A DNA stretch of 62,612 nucleotides from Saprospiraceae bacterium (GTDB lineage Bacteria > Bacteroidota > Bacteroidia > Chitinophagales > Saprospiraceae): NCBI GenBank assembly GCA_025055285.1, contig JANWXM010000021.1, positions 1 through 62,612 of the forward strand, read 5' to 3'. A model generated the notes under the pieces. That model was given only the letters and a program-made list of their open reading frames with translations, was not told the origin of the DNA and ran no database searches. Shown one piece after another: positions 8,375 through 17,068 of the stretch. The position numbers were made by a program, and so were the translations under genes. Every line of letters begins with the position of its first letter. Within the stretch, counting starts at the first letter, position 1.

Positions 8375-10510
8375 ATGAAATACCGAATTCTCATTGCTGT
8401 TTGTGGGCTGGTTTTGTTTTCGTCAATAAAAGCCTTTGCCCAAACGACTCCTAGTGGAGCTCCTGTTATTCCTCTTCCAACCGGCGACGTCCGAAAAAAG
8501 GCCCCTCAGCCAGGCACGCCACCCAAAATTCAGATAGGAAAAGCAGCTACAAAAACGCTGAAAAATGGCCTAACTGTTATCGTCGTTGAAAACCACAAGT
8601 TGCCTGAGGTATCTTTTCGCATATTTATAGATTTCGATCCCGTTCTTGAAAAAGACGCCGCCGGCTATGCAGATATGGCTGGTGAATTGCTTTCCAAGGG
8701 GACTAAAAATCGGACAAAAGCTCAACTCGACGAGGAAGTAGATTTTATCGGCGCCTCCTTGTCCTCGGATGCCAACGGCGTATCGGGCTCTTGCTTAAGC
8801 AAACATACCGATAAGTTGCTTGATTTGCTAGCCGACGTATTGCTCAACCCTGCTTTTCCTGCAGAAGAACTAGACAAAGCCAAACGCCGTGCAGAGAGCG
8901 CTTTGGCTGCTGCCAAAAATGACCCTGACGCCATTGCAGCCAATGTCGCCAACGTACTCCGCTATGGCAAAGACCATCCCTATGGTGAAAACATGACCGA
9001 AAAAACGCTAGCCAAGATCAGTCTAGACCAAATAAAAAAATATTATCAGACCTATTTTAAACCCAATATCGCTTATCTTGTTATCGTAGGCGATATCAAA
9101 CAGGCTGATGCCTTCGCCAAAGCCGAAAAATATTTTGGCAAATGGAAAAAAGCCAAAGTGCCTAAACATACCTATCCTATACCTAAAGCGCCTGAAAAGA
9201 CGAGCGTCGCTTTTGTGGATAAAACGGGTGCTGTCCAGTCGGTTATCAACATCACTTATCCGGTCGAATTACCGCCAAACCACCCTGATGTTATCCCCGC
9301 GCGCCTAATGAATACTCTTCTAGGTGGCTACTTCAACAGCCGCGTAAACGCAAATCTGCGGGAAAAACACGGTTATACTTATGGAGCGCGCACTTCGCTG
9401 TCGCCCGACCGCCTCATCGGCAGCTTTTCAGCTACTGCTAGCGTGCGCAACGAAGTGACCGACAGCGCAATTGCTCAGTTTCTCTTCGAATTGGAACGGC
9501 TGCGCAACGAGCCCGTCGCTGAGGATGAACTTCAACTCGTCAAAAACGTCCTCACCGGCCAATTTTCTCGCAGTCTCGAAGAACCAGGAACGATCGCTCA
9601 ATTCGCGCTCAATATTGCTCGTTACAAATTGCCTGCCGACTACTATGAAAACTACCTGTCCAACTTGCAAAAGGTAACGCCCGCTGATATACAGGCTATG
9701 GCTCGAAAGTATGTGCGCCCCAACCGCGCGCACATTCTCGTCGTAGGCAACAAAGACGAAGTGGCTGACCGCTTAAAGCGCTTTTCAGCCGACGGGCAGA
9801 TCAATTTCTACGACTCTTACGGCGATCCCGTGAAGGTAGCCGACCAGAAAGCCGCCGCTAACATGACGGCTGAGGCAGTCATTCGCAAGTATCTTCAGGC
9901 TATTGGAGGTGAGCAAGCAATAAATACTGTCAAAGACATAGAGGCTATCTACGAATTCAACCTCCAAGGCATGGGCACGCTGGAAATGAGCGTCTTGCAA
10001 AAAGACGACACAAAGGTTCTTATGCGCATGAGCATGCAGGGTCAGGTTATGAACAGCCGTGTTTACAACAACGGCAAAGGTAAAGAGGACGGCATGGGCG
10101 GCTCGCGTACCCTCACTGGGGAGGACTTAGAGGATATGAAAGAGCAAGCTTACCTCTTCAAAGAAGCTGCCTACCTAACGAAAGGTTATCGCCTCTCCTT
10201 AAAAGGTATTGAAAATGTGGGCGGCAAAGACGCGTATGTCATAGCAGTAGAGCGGCCAGGAGGTAAAAAGAGCACCGACTACTACGAGGTGACGAGCGGC
10301 CTTAAGTTGCGCGAAGTACGCACAGAAGAGGGCCAAAATGGCTCGCCTACCACTGTAATTACAGAGTTCGACGACTACAAGCCCGTTCAAAGCGTACTTT
10401 TACCTCATACAATAACTATGACGGGAGCTTTTCCTATCCCACTTAAAGGCATAGCGAAAAGCATTAAGATCAACTCAGGGATCCCTGACAGTGTTTTCGA
10501 TATAAAATAG
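8375..10510 (+). CDS. Periplasmic M16 peptidase family protein, zinc-site-less (R/Y-type) with LolA-like tail
   Basis: A 711-residue exported protein. The signal peptide ends near residue 22 (AFAQ). Two M16 (pitrilysin/insulinase) domains follow at about 55-480. Where active members have HxxEH, this chain reads ADMAGELLSKGT, so all zinc ligands of that motif are missing. The C-terminal domain keeps the Arg/Tyr substrate-binding pair (LREKHGYTYG, about 327-336). This fits the non-zinc subunit of heterodimeric M16B proteases, whose zinc partner would be encoded elsewhere, since none is adjacent here. Residues about 490-711 form a separate LolA/LppX-like beta domain that may bind lipid or lipoprotein. 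The partner and substrate are unknown. Confidence 0.85.
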   Translation: MKYRILIAVCGLVLFSSIKAFAQTTPSGAPVIPLPTGDVRKKAPQPGTPPKIQIGKAATKTLKNGLTVIVVENHKLPEVSFRIFIDFDPVLEKDAAGYADMAGELLSKGTKNRTKAQLDEEVDFIGASLSSDANGVSGSCLSKHTDKLLDLLADVLLNPAFPAEELDKAKRRAESALAAAKNDPDAIAANVANVLRYGKDHPYGENMTEKTLAKISLDQIKKYYQTYFKPNIAYLVIVGDIKQADAFAKAEKYFGKWKKAKVPKHTYPIPKAPEKTSVAFVDKTGAVQSVINITYPVELPPNHPDVIPARLMNTLLGGYFNSRVNANLREKHGYTYGARTSLSPDRLIGSFSATASVRNEVTDSAIAQFLFELERLRNEPVAEDELQLVKNVLTGQFSRSLEEPGTIAQFALNIARYKLPADYYENYLSNLQKVTPADIQAMARKYVRPNRAHILVVGNKDEVADRLKRFSADGQINFYDSYGDPVKVADQKAAANMTAEAVIRKYLQAIGGEQAINTVKDIEAIYEFNLQGMGTLEMSVLQKDDTKVLMRMSMQGQVMNSRVYNNGKGKEDGMGGSRTLTGEDLEDMKEQAYLFKEAAYLTKGYRLSLKGIENVGGKDAYVIAVERPGGKKSTDYYEVTSGLKLREVRTEEGQNGSPTTVITEFDDYKPVQSVLLPHTITMTGAFPIPLKGIAKSIKINSGIPDSVFDIK

Positions 10511-10660
10511 CCCCACAGCACGGTAACTGCATTAACAAGATAGGCGGTTTGCCTTTGCACTTTAGCTCCTTTCGCCACGCTAGAGCGCAACGAATCAGCG
10601 AAGTGTTAGGGGGCTTGGCGCAAAGCAGTGGCTTCTTTGAACAAAAAATTTAGCTGAATC

Positions 10661-10966
10661 ATGATGTTGTTCATTCTGTTGCAAGCATCTCAAGGAGGAG
10701 GCAATCCGTGGATTGGCTTTCTGTTTCCGGTACTTATCATCTTCGTCTTTTGGTTTTTCCTCGTTCGCCCGCAAGTGAAGCGCCAGCGCGAACAGCAGAA
10801 GTTTATTGAAAACTTGCGCGAAGGAATGGAGGTGGTGACTAGCGCCGGTATCATTGGAAAGGTAACAAAAATTGACGGAAACGTAGTGCGGCTGCTCATT
10901 GACGAACGCACATTTATTCGCGTGTTGAAGCAAACCATCACAGGCGAGTTTAAGCCCGGAAGTTGA
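10661..10966 (+). CDS. yajC: Preprotein translocase subunit YajC
   Basis: A 101-residue single-span protein that associates with SecDF-YidC at the Sec translocon. A short periplasmic N-terminus with GGGN precedes one hydrophobic helix (about 17-36) ending in FFLVRPQ. A charged cytosolic domain carries the family hallmark G(M)EVVTSAGIIGKV. Its length is typical. It starts with ATG 10661 (a second ATG is adjacent). It stands alone between the M16-like gene and a convergent phosphatase gene; secDF is not in view. Confidence 0.93.
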   Translation: MMLFILLQASQGGGNPWIGFLFPVLIIFVFWFFLVRPQVKRQREQQKFIENLREGMEVVTSAGIIGKVTKIDGNVVRLLIDERTFIRVLKQTITGEFKPGS

Positions 10967-10976
10967 ACAGATACTC

Positions 10977-11035
10977 TTTTGCAGAAAAAGGACGATTTTA
11001 GATGATGAATCTCGTCTACGTCTTTCTCTGCAAAA
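10977..11035. repeat. Imperfect inverted repeat after yajC, possible terminator
   Basis: TTTTGCAGAAAAAGGACG at 10977-10994 can pair with CGTCTTTCTCTGCAAAA at 11019-11035, with one bulged base and one mismatch. The spacer is 24 bases. It starts 10 bases after the yajC stop, where a terminator would be expected, but the usual T-tract is missing. The rest of the 268-base convergent gap up to 11234 shows nothing further. Confidence 0.4.
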
Positions 11036-11234
11036 TGGTCTCCTTACCACAACCTCGTTAGGGAGGCGAGAAAGGGGAAGAGGCTGTACTCTGCTGTGTG
11101 TCTAACGGTATTTTCTTAAATATGCAAATTCTCGAAAAGGCAACGGTCTTCGAGCTGACAGCATTAAGCTTCTTCCAGGAGCGGATGATTTTCAAACCCA
11201 GTTCAAATCGCCTCTAAATGAGCGAGTACACTGT

Positions 11235-12326
11235 TTAGTATTGAACAGTATGTTCGAGGAGAAGCTCGTTCTGAAGACCGCGAACTTCCATTTGGACGAC
11301 AGGACGGGTTCCCTCCCACCGAATTTTAAGTATGCCGAAGTTGCGCTTGACGATCATAGGTCCTACGCGCAAGCGATTGGCTTCCTCCAAACTCGTGCGG
11401 ATGTGTGTCATGCCGCTGGAAGTGAAATCGTACAGCGGATAGGGCAAGCCCTGTAAATCTAAGCGCGAAATTTCAGCCATGTGTCGATCTCCAGAGAGAA
11501 TCAGTAAGTTGGCGGGTTTCGTCTTGACCAAGAGTTGGAACAATCGCTTGCGCGCATTAGGGAAGTTGCCCCACTTCTCGTAGCCGTGCTCGTTGGCTAA
11601 TACCTGGATGCTGGAGACCAAGATGTGGAGTTGGGCTGGGCTATGAGTTAATTCTTTTTCCAACCAGGCCCATTGGGCCTCACCGAGGATATCGCCTTCT
11701 AAGTTAGGCAAATACCGGCGAGCCGGGTCAGGATCGGGCAGAAGAGTATCGCGGAAATAGCGCGTATCGAGTACGATAATCTTGATTTGACGCGGAGGTG
11801 TACCGAAGAGGTAAGCCTGGTATGCACCTTCGCGCTTGCGCACAGGGTCTGAGTAAGGTACATCCAAAAAATCGAGTAAGCATTTTTTTGTAGCGCGCTT
11901 GTTGGGTAGACCCTTTCCTGCGTCGTTTGCGCCGTAGTCGTGGTCGTCGTAAATGCCAATAATGGGCGTTTGGTCGCGCAGTTTTTTATATGCCGGATGA
12001 GTTTTCAAACGTTTGTAATGGGCGGCCAAGACGCGCGGATTGGTTGTGTCGGCATAAATAATATCTCCGAGCCAGATCCACAAATCAGGTTTATTAGCCA
12101 CGACGCTAGCCCACATATCTTGCGGCAAGTTAAGGTCGTTACACGAGCCAAAGGAAATGATGCTTAAGTCTTTCGATAGGTCGATTGGGCGCGGCTGAAA
12201 AGCTTCTAGGTCTACTGACCGCTCAGTAACGTTGTCGCTGTACTCTTGTGCAAAAACATACGAGGCCTTTCCGCCGAAAAGCCCAAGAAGGCAAAAGAGA
12301 AAGATTTGGAAAACGCAGAGGCGCAT
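11235..12326 (-). CDS. PhoD-like alkaline phosphatase/phosphodiesterase, exported
   Basis: A 363-residue metallophosphoesterase of the PhoD type. The chosen start ATG 12326 gives a clear signal peptide ending in YVFAQ; an upstream GTG (12356) would place ten polar residues before it. Metal-binding blocks seen: FGSCND, WLGDIIYAD, GIYDDHDYG, and SGDRHMAE. These match the Cys/Asp/His ligand pattern of PhoD, which uses Fe3+ and Ca2+ to hydrolyse phosphomono- and diesters outside the cytoplasm. At this length it lacks the N-terminal beta domain of Bacillus PhoD. The natural substrate is not predictable. It is transcribed alone and divergently from the PorE-like gene. Confidence 0.88.
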   Translation of the reverse strand: MRLCVFQIFLFCLLGLFGGKASYVFAQEYSDNVTERSVDLEAFQPRPIDLSKDLSIISFGSCNDLNLPQDMWASVVANKPDLWIWLGDIIYADTTNPRVLAAHYKRLKTHPAYKKLRDQTPIIGIYDDHDYGANDAGKGLPNKRATKKCLLDFLDVPYSDPVRKREGAYQAYLFGTPPRQIKIIVLDTRYFRDTLLPDPDPARRYLPNLEGDILGEAQWAWLEKELTHSPAQLHILVSSIQVLANEHGYEKWGNFPNARKRLFQLLVKTKPANLLILSGDRHMAEISRLDLQGLPYPLYDFTSSGMTHIRTSLEEANRLRVGPMIVKRNFGILKIRWEGTRPVVQMEVRGLQNELLLEHTVQY

Positions 12327-12508
12327 AACGCAATTCGAGTTTGTTTCGTAAAACACAAAAACGCCTGCTTAGCGAAAATCGTGCACGCAGGTTGTGCAAT
12401 GTCTGTTCCACATTGTGCGTGACTGTTGGATTTAGCAGATAAGAGAGGTAGTTCTTACATTTTAAAACAACGAGGCCTCTTGGGCCGTTAGTGAGGTGCA
12501 GTGCGTCT

Positions 12509-14569
12509 ATGTCAATGGGAAAATTCAGTGCTATGGTGGACGAAGGGCGACTTCTTTTGTCTGTTCTTGGGATGATTGGCTTACTCCTTGGCTCGTGTAG
12601 CCCTGTGTCGCCTATCAAGGATGGAGTTACGGCTTTTGAGCGAAAGCAGTACTTTTCGGCTATACCTTTGCTTAAGCGCGACTTTGAGCGCGCTCGAGGC
12701 CGCTCGGACAAAGGGCGTTTAGCTTATCGAATCGCCGAATCATATCGAAACATCGGAGATTATGCCTCCGCACATCAGTGGTATGGCATTGCCTATCAGT
12801 ATAACTATGGGCCAGAGGCCCTTAAGGGTCAGGCTCATATGCTTAAACGTCTAGAGCGTTATGCCGAAGCAAAAGAAGCCTTTCGCAACCTAAGTATCGA
12901 AATCGGCAGCCCTTACGAATATCGAAAGGAGATGGCTGCGTGTGAAATAGCAATTGGATGGTTGGCCTCAGCAAAGGAAAGTGGCTGGAGTGTTCAACCG
13001 GTAGCCTTCAACAGCCCGCAAAACGATTTTTCGCCAGCGTTTTACACCGAAGGACGCCTAGTCTTTAGCAGCGATCGTCCGGGAGCTAACAGCAAAAAGA
13101 ATTACGGTTGGACGGGTAACAAGTTCATGGATTTATTTGTCGCTGCTCCTGATGCATATGGTGCGCAGCCTTTCGACGTGCGCATTAACTCGACAGGTAA
13201 CGAGGGAAGCATTGCTTTTAACCGACTTTTCACAGAAGTTTATTTTTCTCGCGCCGTAGGAGCTTACAAAGGCGACGATCAGTATTGCAAGCTGTACGTC
13301 TCTACTCGCACAGAAGATGGCTGGTCGGAGCCTAGCCCCTTGCCGTATCAGAAGGAACGAATTAACTACATGCATCCGGCCTTGTCGCCAGATGGTCAAA
13401 CACTGCTCTTTGCCTGCAACGACCCGGAGGGCTGGGGAGGCTATGATTTATGGATGATGCGCCGCAATCCCCAACTTGAGGGCGGATGGGAGGAGCCCAA
13501 AGTGTTAAGTCGGAACGTAAATACTCCAGGTAATGAACTGTTTCCAACTTGGTGTGCCGATACAGTTTTCTTTGCATCAGATGGACATCCGGGCATGGGA
13601 GGCCTCGATATTTTTCGAACTTACAAAATGGCTGACAATACCTGGGCTACACCGCAAAACCTCAAACCTCCTATCAATAGCGGAGCCGATGATTTTGGCC
13701 TCATTGCTCTTGTGCACAAGCCACAACATCGGCCGCCTCAACCCGGTGACCTACTCTTGTCGGGTTTCTTCACCTCCAACCGACCTGGAGGCCGAGGCGG
13801 TGATGATATCTATTACTTCGAACAGCGCGTCCCGCCCCCAAAACCACCCAAAACCGATACTACTGTAGCTACCCCAACTAAACCAATAATATCTTTTAAA
13901 ATTCTCTTAGAAGGCTACGTACTAGAAAAAATTCTGGCCGACCCTACCGACCCAAACAGCCGCGTCTTGGGCCGAAAACCTCTACCCGGAGCTCGCGTAG
14001 ATGTAGCCTTTCGCGACAAAAATCAGCTCATCACTGTGGATGACAATGGCTTCTTCCGCTTAGAACTGGCTGAGAATACCGACTACACATTCACCGCTGC
14101 CAAAGAGGGCTACCTCACCAACAATTTACGCTTTAGCACGCGTGGCATTCCACGCGATAGCGCAAATCCCGTCCAAATTTTCGAGGTGGAAATCGTGCTC
14201 GATAAAATTTTCCGCAACCGCGAAATCGTGTTAGAAAATATCTATTACGACTTCGACAAATGGGACATTCGCCCTGATGCTGAACCAACCCTTAACCGGT
14301 TGGCTGAAATGCTGCAGCAAAATCCTGGCATCCGCATCCAATTGGGTAGCCATACCGACTGCCGAGGCGATAATGCCTACAACCAAACCCTATCCCAGAG
14401 ACGCGCCCAAAGTGCTGTTAATTACCTCATCGCACGCGGCATTGACCCCGCTCGCCTCACAGCAGTGGGCTACGGCGAAACTCAGCCCGCTGTCAACTGC
14501 CCCTGTAATCGCTGTACAGAAGCTGAGCACCAAGCTAACCGACGAACTACGTTCAAAATCCTGGACTAA
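12509..14569 (+). CDS. PorE-like lipoprotein (TPR, PD40 propeller, CRD, OmpA)
   Basis: A 686-residue outer-membrane/periplasmic protein. A lipobox LLGSC follows the signal peptide, so it should be lipid-anchored. Domains in order: TPR-like helices (about 40-140), PD40 beta-propeller blades (about 160-440; motifs such as FSSDRPG and ALSPDGQTLLFAC), a carboxypeptidase-regulatory-like beta domain (about 455-560), and a C-terminal OmpA peptidoglycan-binding domain (YYDFDKWDIRP, SHTDCRG, LSQRRAQS). That order is the architecture of PorE, which links the type IX secretion machinery to peptidoglycan. Starts at ATG 12509 or 12533 are both possible; a GTG at 12491 is less likely. aroE begins 5 bases after its stop. 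A second protein of the same architecture lies at 43 kb. Confidence 0.85.
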   Translation: MSMGKFSAMVDEGRLLLSVLGMIGLLLGSCSPVSPIKDGVTAFERKQYFSAIPLLKRDFERARGRSDKGRLAYRIAESYRNIGDYASAHQWYGIAYQYNYGPEALKGQAHMLKRLERYAEAKEAFRNLSIEIGSPYEYRKEMAACEIAIGWLASAKESGWSVQPVAFNSPQNDFSPAFYTEGRLVFSSDRPGANSKKNYGWTGNKFMDLFVAAPDAYGAQPFDVRINSTGNEGSIAFNRLFTEVYFSRAVGAYKGDDQYCKLYVSTRTEDGWSEPSPLPYQKERINYMHPALSPDGQTLLFACNDPEGWGGYDLWMMRRNPQLEGGWEEPKVLSRNVNTPGNELFPTWCADTVFFASDGHPGMGGLDIFRTYKMADNTWATPQNLKPPINSGADDFGLIALVHKPQHRPPQPGDLLLSGFFTSNRPGGRGGDDIYYFEQRVPPPKPPKTDTTVATPTKPIISFKILLEGYVLEKILADPTDPNSRVLGRKPLPGARVDVAFRDKNQLITVDDNGFFRLELAENTDYTFTAAKEGYLTNNLRFSTRGIPRDSANPVQIFEVEIVLDKIFRNREIVLENIYYDFDKWDIRPDAEPTLNRLAEMLQQNPGIRIQLGSHTDCRGDNAYNQTLSQRRAQSAVNYLIARGIDPARLTAVGYGETQPAVNCPCNRCTEAEHQANRRTTFKILD

Positions 14570-14574
14570 ACGGT

Positions 14575-15351
14575 ATGCACTTGCTCGGCCTTATCGGGTA
14601 TCCGCTCAGTCACTCCTTCTCTGAGCGCTATTTTGCCGAAAAGTTCAATCGAATGGGTATCGCCTCTATTTGCTACATGCTTTTCCCTCTGCCCGAGTTG
14701 AGTGCCTTGCCTGACTTATTGTCCCAGTATCCTAATCTGCGCGGCTTCAACGTAACTATTCCGCACAAAAAAGCAATCCTTCCTTATCTGGACGACCTTG
14801 ATCCCACGGCCAAAGCCATTGGAGCAGTTAATACCGTTGTCGTTAAGGCAGGACGTCTGCTCCACGGCTACAACACCGACGCTGAAGGATTTCAACAAGC
14901 TTTGCTCGCTTGGATACACGCACAGGGAGCCTCCTTGTCGCTATGGCAAAAAGAGAAAGCGCTCATTTTGGGCACTGGCGGCAGTGCGCAGGCCGTTAGC
15001 TATGCCCTGAAACAGCTCGGTATTGCTCACCAATTTGTCTCGCGCAGGCCCAAAACTGCTGAACAACTCTCTTACGCGGATGTGGATGATCCTCAGCTGT
15101 GGGATCGCGTGAGGCTCCTCGTCAACACAACACCTCTGGGTATGTACCCTGCCGTAAACACCTGTCCAAATTTGCCTTTTGAGTACATAAACGAGCGCCA
15201 TTGGGTGTTTGACCTCGTTTACAATCCGAGCGAAACCCTACTTTTGCAGCGGGCTAAACGCCAGGGAGCGCACACCACCAACGGCCTCGATATGCTTTAC
15301 CGACAGGCAGAGGCGGCCTGGGCCATCTGGCAGAAAGAAGTATTGTCCTAA
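14575..15351 (+). CDS. aroE: Shikimate dehydrogenase
   Basis: A 258-residue NADP-dependent enzyme reducing 3-dehydroshikimate to shikimate in aromatic amino acid synthesis. Seen: the shikimate-binding loop IGYPLSHSFSE, the catalytic Lys in NVTIPHKKA, the Asp partner in NTDAEGF, and the nucleotide-binding glycine loop LGTGGSAQAV. The C-terminal segment TTNGLDMLYRQAEAAW is typical. It starts with ATG 14575, five bases after the PorE-like gene, and the proline dehydrogenase gene begins 29 bases later, so the three are probably co-transcribed. The metabolic and envelope functions look unrelated; the grouping may simply share a promoter. Confidence 0.95.
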   Translation: MHLLGLIGYPLSHSFSERYFAEKFNRMGIASICYMLFPLPELSALPDLLSQYPNLRGFNVTIPHKKAILPYLDDLDPTAKAIGAVNTVVVKAGRLLHGYNTDAEGFQQALLAWIHAQGASLSLWQKEKALILGTGGSAQAVSYALKQLGIAHQFVSRRPKTAEQLSYADVDDPQLWDRVRLLVNTTPLGMYPAVNTCPNLPFEYINERHWVFDLVYNPSETLLLQRAKRQGAHTTNGLDMLYRQAEAAWAIWQKEVLS

Positions 15352-15380
15352 CCAAAGTTATTCCCGAATTTACTTGCATC

Positions 15381-16628
15381 ATGACTGCATTACCCGGAGA
15401 TCCGTCTTTGGCTTATACTCCTCCTGCTATAGATTTTCTCAACACTGAAATTGCCTTTGCTCATCTGAGCGACGCTGAATTGCGCAAAACGCGATGGCTT
15501 TTTCGACTTATGAACTCGCCCACCTTGGTGCGTCTGGGCGCTCCGCTTATGTTATGGGCTGCACAATACCGCCTAAAGTGGGTAGAACCCATTATTCGCC
15601 GCACGCTCTTCGACCAATTCGTCGGCGGAACAACACTCCTCGATTGCGCACGCAACATAGAGCGCTTAGCTCGACAAGACGTGCTAACTATCTTAGACTA
15701 TGGCGCCGAGGGAAAAGAGACGGAGGCCGACTTCAATCGCACAATGAACGAAAATATTCGAGCGATTGACTTCGCCGCTCAGTCTTCCCACATCCCTGTA
15801 GTGAGCATCAAAATTACAGGTTTGGCTCGTTTTGGGCTTCTGGAACGTATTCAACATACCCGCGTGCTGACGCGCGACGAACTCAATGAATACCGAAACG
15901 TCCTCAAGCGCGTAGACGCCATTTGTTATCACGCTGCTCAAAAAGGCGTTTCTGTCTTTGTAGACGCAGAAGAAAGCTGGATCCAAGATACTATAGACCA
16001 TTTGGTTTGGCTCATGATGAAACGCTACAACCGTCAGCGCGTCGTAGTGTACAATACCTTTCAGATGTATCGAACTGACCGATTGCAGTTCCTTACAGAA
16101 AGTTATGACCGCTCGCGACGAGAAGGCTTTCTACTTGGCGCCAAACTTGTACGTGGCGCTTACCTAGAAAAAGAACGCCAGCGCGCAGCCCAAATGGGTT
16201 ATCCCGACCCGATCAACCCCAACAAAGAGACCGTAGACGACCACTACAATACAGCCCTGCGCTTTTGCCTAGATCACATTGAACACATAGCTGTATGCAA
16301 TGCTAGCCACAATACACAAAGCGTGTCCGTCCAAATAGAGCGCATGGCGCGCAAGGGCATTCCTCCTCAACATCCGCATACCCTGTTTAGCCAACTGTTC
16401 GGTATGAGCGACAACCTCACCTTCAACTTGGCTCGCGCTGGATACCGCGTAGCAAAGTACGTGCCCTACGGTCAAGTGTTCGAGGTCATACCTTACCTCA
16501 TTCGCCGCGCTCAGGAGAACACATCGGTAACGGGCGATATAAGCCGAGAACTGGCACTAGTGGAAAAAGAGTATCGGCGGCGAAAAGCGAGGCGCCTTCG
16601 CTCTGGGAATGCAGAAAGTCAGGCTTGA
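15381..16628 (+). CDS. Proline dehydrogenase (PutA-like PRODH domain)
   Basis: A 415-residue stand-alone FAD-dependent proline dehydrogenase that oxidises proline to pyrroline-5-carboxylate and delivers electrons to the respiratory chain. The PRODH barrel spans about 90-395: DYGAEGKE near the start, KITGLARFGLL, VDAEESW, the VRGAYLEKER strand with its substrate/FAD residues, CNASHNTQS, and the terminal YVPYGQVFEVIPYLIRRA substrate-binding helix. The P5C dehydrogenase half of bifunctional PutA is absent. It starts with ATG 15381, just downstream of aroE. Confidence 0.94.
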   Translation: MTALPGDPSLAYTPPAIDFLNTEIAFAHLSDAELRKTRWLFRLMNSPTLVRLGAPLMLWAAQYRLKWVEPIIRRTLFDQFVGGTTLLDCARNIERLARQDVLTILDYGAEGKETEADFNRTMNENIRAIDFAAQSSHIPVVSIKITGLARFGLLERIQHTRVLTRDELNEYRNVLKRVDAICYHAAQKGVSVFVDAEESWIQDTIDHLVWLMMKRYNRQRVVVYNTFQMYRTDRLQFLTESYDRSRREGFLLGAKLVRGAYLEKERQRAAQMGYPDPINPNKETVDDHYNTALRFCLDHIEHIAVCNASHNTQSVSVQIERMARKGIPPQHPHTLFSQLFGMSDNLTFNLARAGYRVAKYVPYGQVFEVIPYLIRRAQENTSVTGDISRELALVEKEYRRRKARRLRSGNAESQA

Positions 16629-17068
16629 AAAGCCATGCTCACGACAAAACACATCCTCTTTTGCAGCTCCTCGGCAAATCGACTTTCCTATAGCGAACAA
16701 AAGAACGCTGAAAAGGGCTTTCTATAGCCTTCATAATAAACTTGAAAGCTTCAAGAGCGTTTGATAAACGCGGATCATTAGTGTTCGAATTGCCAGAGGC
16801 TCAGCTTGCAAATCTTGATGTAGAGCGACAAGTCGGTAGTCAAAGGCTTCTTTGCCTCGACCATTTTTGGCCTCTGCTAAGCCACAGCTGTCAGGACAAC
16901 TCACAAACGTATGCCCTGGACTAAGCCTACAGGCAGAGTCATATCTGCACGGGAAACTTTCGACCCTATTGTTATTAAAAAATTGGTGCAAAGCAAATCC
17001 TTGCGCAATAATTTGCGTTTTACGAGGTTTAAATTAGAAACACTGACCAACTTTGTATACTACCCGAT
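16629..17068. other. 440-base intergenic region without a gene
   Basis: Short frames exist on both strands (for example an 86-codon minus-strand frame at 16731-16991), but none has a recognisable motif. The only structure I see is a perfect 6-base inverted repeat, CTTGAA-AGC-TTCAAG, at 16740-16754. The last 60 bases should hold the promoter of the MORN-caspase gene. A near-match CAACTTTG at 17048-17055 has the wrong first base for the -7 consensus. Confidence 0.5.

Noticed and set aside
10595-11050. 151-codon minus-strand frame over yajC
   Set aside because: It is antisense to yajC and its inverted repeat; the composition is unnatural and no motif is present.
16740-16754. CTTGAA-AGC-TTCAAG palindrome as an operator
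   Set aside because: A 6-base perfect palindrome is common by chance and lies more than 300 bases from the next start.
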